A stretch of DNA of 64,000 bases from Ptiloglossa arizonensis (Eukaryota; Arthropoda; Insecta; Hymenoptera; Colletidae), in NCBI RefSeq assembly GCF_051014685.1, contig NW_027478784.1:434001-498000 (forward strand). Reading direction: 5' to 3'. The notes beneath the pieces were generated by a model. That model made no database searches, had not been told where the DNA came from, and saw only the letters and a program-made list of their open reading frames with translations. Position numbers and translations under genes: made by a program. Each line of letters opens with the position of its first letter. The first letter of the stretch is position 1. Shown here piece by piece: positions 59,792 through 64,000 of the stretch.

Positions 59792-62479
59792 GTTATGCGT
59801 TATACGCTATACGTTATGTGTTATAGGATATACGTTATACGTTATACGTTATACGTTATACGATATACGATATACTTTATATGTTATACGTTATACGTTA
59901 TACGTTATACGTTATATGTTAGACGTTATACGTTATACGTTACACGTTGTACGTTATACGTTAAACGTTAGACGTTATACGTTATACGTTATACGTTATA
60001 CGTTATGCGTTATACGCTATACGTTATGCGTTATAGGATATTCGTTATACGTTACACGTTATACGTTATACGTTATACTTTATACGTTATACGTTATACG
60101 TTATACGTTATACGTTATATGTTATGCGTTATACGCTATACGTAATGCGTTAAACGTTAGACGTTATATGTTATACGTTATACGTTGTACGTTATACGTT
60201 ATATGTAATATGTAATACGTTGTACGTTATAGGTTAAACGTTAGACGTTATACGTTATACGTTATACGTTATACGTTATGCGTTATACGCTATACGTTAT
60301 GCGTTATAGGATATACGTTATACGTTACACGTTATACGTTATACGTTATACTTTATACGTTATACGTTATACGTTATACGTTATACGTTATACGTTATAT
60401 GTTATGCGTTATACGCTATACGTAATGCGTTATAGGTCATACCTTATACGTGATACGTCATACGTTATACGTTATACGTTACACGTGATACGTTATACGT
60501 TATACGTTACACGTTATACGTTATACGTTGTACGTTATACGTTAAACGTTAGACGTTATACGTTATACGTTATACGTTATACGTTATGCGTTATACGCTA
60601 TACGTTATGCGTTATAGGATATACGTTATACGTTACACGTTATACGTTATACGTTATACTTTATACGTTATACGTTACTCGTTACACGTAATATGTAATA
60701 CGTTTCACGTTTTACGTTATTCGTTATACGTTATACGTTATACGTTATACGTTATACGTTATACCTTATACGTTATACGTTATACGTTATACGTTATACG
60801 TCATACGTTATACGTTATACGTTAGACGTTATAGGTTATACGTAATACGTAATACGTTATACGTTATACGTTATACGTTATACGTCATACGTTATACGTT
60901 ATACGTTATACGTTATACGTTATACGTTATACGTCATACGTTATACGTTATACGTTAGACGTTATAGGTTATACGTAATACGTAATACGTTATACGTTAT
61001 ACGTTATACGTTACACGTTATACGTCATACGTTATACGTTATACGTTAGACGTTATAGGTTATACGTAATACGTAATACGTTATACGTTATACGTTATAC
61101 GTTATACGTTATACGTTATACGTTATACGTTATGCGTTATACGCTATACGTTATGTGTTATAGGATATACGTTATACGTTATACGTTATACGTTATACGA
61201 TATACGATATACTTTATATGTTATACGTTATACGTTATACGTTATACGTTATACGTTATACGTTATATGTTAGACGTTATACGTTATACGTTACACGTTG
61301 TACGTTATACGTTAAACGTTAGACGTTATACGTTATACGTTATACGTTATACGTTATGCGTTATACGCTATACGTTATGCGTTATAGGATATTCGTTATA
61401 CGTTACACGTTATACGTTATACGTTATACTTTATACGTTATACGTTATACGTTATACGTTATACGTTATATGTTATGCGTTATACGCTATACGTAATGCG
61501 TTAAACGTTAGACGTTATATGTTATACGTTATACGTTGTACGTTATACGTTATATGTAATATGTAATACGTTGTACGTTATAGGTTAAACGTTAGACGTT
61601 ATACGTTATACGTTATACGTTATACGTTATGCGTTATACGCTATACGTTATGCGTTATAGGATATACGTTATACGTTACACGTTATACGTTATACGTTAT
61701 ACTTTATACGTTATACGTTATACGTTATACGTTATACGTTATACGTTATATGTTATGCGTTATACGCTATACGTAATGCGTTATAGGTCATACCTTATAC
61801 GTGATACGTCATACGTTATACGTTATACGTTACACGTGATACGTTATACGTTATACGTTATACGTTATACGTTATACGTTGTACGTTATACGTTAAACGT
61901 TAGACGTTATACGTTATACGTTATACGTTATACGTTATGCGTTATACGCTATACGTTATGCGTTATAGGATATACGTTATACGTTACACGTTATACGTTA
62001 TACGTTATACTTTATACGTTATACGTTACTCGTTACACGTAATATGTAATACGTTTCACGTTTTACGTTATTCGTTATACGTTATACGTTATACGTTATA
62101 CGTTATACGTTATACCTTATACGTTATACGTTATACGTTATACGTTATACGTCATACGTTATACGTTATACGTTAGACGTTATAGGTTATACGTAATACG
62201 TAATACGTTATACGTTATACGTTATACGTTACACGTTATACGTTATACGTTATACGTTATAAGTTATACGTTATACGTTATACGTTATACGTTACACGTT
62301 ATACGTTATACGTTATACGTTATACGTTATACGTTATACGTTATACGTTATACGTTATACGTCATACGTTATACGTTATACGTTATACGTTATAGGTTAT
62401 ACGTAATACGTAATACGTTATACGTTATACGTTATACGTTACACGTTACACGTTATACGTCATACGTTATAAGTTATAC
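59792..62479. repeat. Tandem duplication of about 1.35 kb
   Basis: 59792-61128 is followed directly by 61129-62479. The offset is 1337 bp at the left edge and 1351 bp after two extra consensus units near 61.22-61.25 kb. F-blocks (60674 and 62025) and spurious ORFs at 60278/61629 and 60586/61937 match. Both copies carry A-blocks, TTTATAC units, GTTATGT and short B-blocks. A shared word with CTTATAC and GTCATAC links them to 63.4 kb. Confidence 0.88.
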
Positions 62480-64000
62480 GTTATGCGTTATACGCTATAC
62501 GTTATGCGTTATAGGATATACGTTATACGTTACACGTTATACGTTATACGTTATACTTTATACGTTATACGTTATACGTTATACGTTATACGTTATATGT
62601 TATGCGTTATACGCTATACGTAATGCGTTATAGGTCATACCTTATACGTGATTCGTCATACGTTATACGTTATACGTTATACGTGATACGTTATACGTTA
62701 TACGTTATACGTTATACGTTATACGTTATACGTTATACTTTATACGTTATACGTTATACGTTATACGTTATACGTTATACGTTATATGTTATGCGTTATA
62801 CGCTATACGTAATGCGTTATAGGTCATACCTTATACGTGATACGTCATACGTTATACGTTATACGTTATACGTGATACGTTATACGTTATACGTTATACG
62901 TTATACGTTGTACGTTATACGTTAAACGTTAGACGTTATAGGTTATACGTTATACGTTATACGTTATACGTTATATGTAATATGTAATACGTTATACGTT
63001 ATACGCTATACGTTATACGTTATACGTTGTACGTTATACGTTATACGTTATTCGTTATACGTTATACGTTATACGTTATACGCTATACGTTACACGTTAT
63101 ACGTTGTACGTTATACGTTTTACGTTTTACGTTATTCGTTATACGTTATACGTTATACGTTATACGTTATACGTTATACGTTATACGTTATAGGTTATAC
63201 GTTATACGTTATACGTTATACGTTATACGTTATACGTTATACGTTATACGTTATACGTTATACGTTATACGTTATACGTTATACGTTATTCGTTACGCGT
63301 TATACGTTATACGTTATACGTTATGCGTTATACGTTATGCGTTATACGTTATACGTTATACGTTATACGTTATACGTTATACGTTATACGTTATACCTTA
63401 TACGTTATACGTTATACGTTATACGTTATACGTCATACGTTATACGTTATACGTTAGACGTTATAGGTTATACGTAATACGTAATACGTTAGACGTTATA
63501 CGTTATACGTTATACGTTACACGTTATACGTTATAAGTTATACGTTATGCGTTATACGCTATACGTTATGCGTTATAGGATATACGTTATACGTTACACG
63601 TTATACGTTATACGTTATACTTTATACGTTATACGTTATACGTTATACGTTATACGTTATATGTTATGCGTTATACGCTATACGTAATGCGTTATAGGTC
63701 ATACCTTATACGTGATTCGTCATACGTTATACGTTATACGTTATACGTGATACGTTATACGTTATACGTTATACGTTATACGTTATACGTTATACGTTAT
63801 ACGTTATACTTTATACGTTATACGTTATACGTTATACGTTATACGTTATACGTTATACGTTATACGCTATACGTTATATGTTATGCGTTATACGCTATAC
63901 GTAATGCGTTATAGATCATACCTTATACGTGATACGTCATACGTTATACGTCATACGTTATACGTGATACGTTATACGTTATACGTTATACGTTATACGT
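62480..64000. repeat. Tandem duplication, 1064-bp unit, cut by window end
   Basis: 62480-63543 is followed by a second copy from 63544 that runs off the window (offset 1064 bp, 152 units). Both carry an A-block with the private unit GTGATTC just after the core (about 62.65 and 63.71 kb). Inside the first copy two A-block cores lie 189 bp apart (62633 and 62822). The final A-block has a G-to-A change in its core (near 63915). Confidence 0.85.

Larger units (their letters stand above)
1..64000. repeat. 7-bp satellite array, consensus GTTATAC
   Basis: The entire window is tandem copies of GTTATAC (about 9140 units), with 2 of 7 bases G or C. Each unit junction makes a CpG inside an ACGT core. 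Units differ from consensus mostly by one substitution, sometimes two. In a hand-parsed variant-rich sample (4376-4571) 14 of 28 units are exact; other stretches are exact for over 200 bp. No non-satellite sequence was found, and both window edges lie inside the array. Each + frame reads the same heptapeptide (YTLYVIR) with no stop, and each - frame has TAA every 21 bp, so long one-strand ORFs are a by-product of the repeat. I do not recognise this heptamer as a named satellite. It is not the G-rich type used as telomere. A eukaryotic heterochromatic location is inference. Confidence 0.99.
57412..64000. repeat. Right domain of the array, shifted register
   Basis: From 57412 units start at positions equal to 5 modulo 7, and this holds at every point checked (58028, 58504, 59302, 60002, 62039, 63005, 63964). 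Common words here are the A-block, TTTATAC after an ordinary unit, GTTTGTC (57916, 58245, 58623, 58791, 59302), GTTACGC (for example 58021) and seven-unit F-blocks (60674, 62025). The stretch is largely made of nested tandem duplications, listed separately. The array leaves the window still in register. Confidence 0.93.

Noticed and set aside
50..63914. Over 100 + strand ORFs of 60-257 codons encoding YTLYVIR-type repeats
   Set aside because: All frames give the same peptide because the unit is 7 bp. ORF ends fall where a variant heptamer makes TAA or TAG, overlapping ORFs exist in several frames at once, and no start context, length conservation or domain is seen. None is annotated as a gene.
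1..64000. Telomere repeat
   Set aside because: The unit is 7 bp like plant telomere repeats, but it has no G run, and the array is full of substitutions and kilobase-scale duplications. It does not resemble any telomere repeat I know.
1..64000. CRISPR array
   Set aside because: There is no alternation of a constant repeat with unique spacers; everything between recurring words is the same heptamer.
1..64000. TATA-box promoters
   Set aside because: TATA occurs in every unit as part of the monomer, so it carries no information about transcription starts.
1..64000. Centromere protein B box or yeast-type replication origin consensus
   Set aside because: I looked for the CENP-B box and the T-rich ARS core and saw neither; near matches are broken by the ACGT core of each unit.
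1..64000. Deliberate code or message in the order of variant units
   Set aside because: The non-random order is fully explained by duplication of words at offsets that are multiples of 7; words drift by single substitutions as expected of copied DNA.

Overview
The whole 64 kb window is one uninterrupted tandem array of a 7-bp satellite, consensus GTTATAC (written in another phase, TTATACG; complement CGTATAA). I see no gene, RNA gene, transposon, CRISPR array or unique-sequence island. The array runs off both ends, so its true length exceeds 64 kb. An array of this size and hierarchy points to eukaryotic heterochromatin (pericentromeric, subtelomeric or similar). The sequence alone does not name the organism.

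Layout. (1) 1-55846: about 7978 heptamers in one register. Every unit boundary I checked falls on the same phase modulo 7, so variation here is by substitution only. (2) 55847-57411: a 1.57-kb island in which 34 units are off-length (22 longer, 12 shorter, net +11 bp). It shifts the register from phase 1 to phase 5. (3) 57412-64000: the array continues in the new register without further net indels.

On top of the heptamer lies a higher-order structure. All 21 possible single-base variants of the consensus occur, and they are arranged in recurring words (called A, B, C, E, F and G blocks below). These words recur in long repeats of about 3.8-4.6 kb between roughly 6.2 and 40 kb, each opening with an ATGCAT-containing A-block (6815, 11260, 15733, 20360, 24147, 28522, 36138). 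Nested duplications of 84 bp to about 3.2 kb are added. Almost every spacing is an exact multiple of 7, as expected for in-register unequal exchange or long-tract conversion. Different stretches use different variant words: E-block 16.4-37 kb, GTTAAAA 44.6-49.8 kb, F-block from 45.8 kb rightward, GTTTGTC 57.9-59.3 kb.

Coding potential is an illusion. Because 7 is not a multiple of 3, all three + frames read the same 7-residue peptide, YTLYVIR, without a stop, while all three - frames meet TAA every 21 bp. The many + strand ORFs (60-257 codons) simply end where a variant heptamer makes a stop, and none is annotated as a gene.
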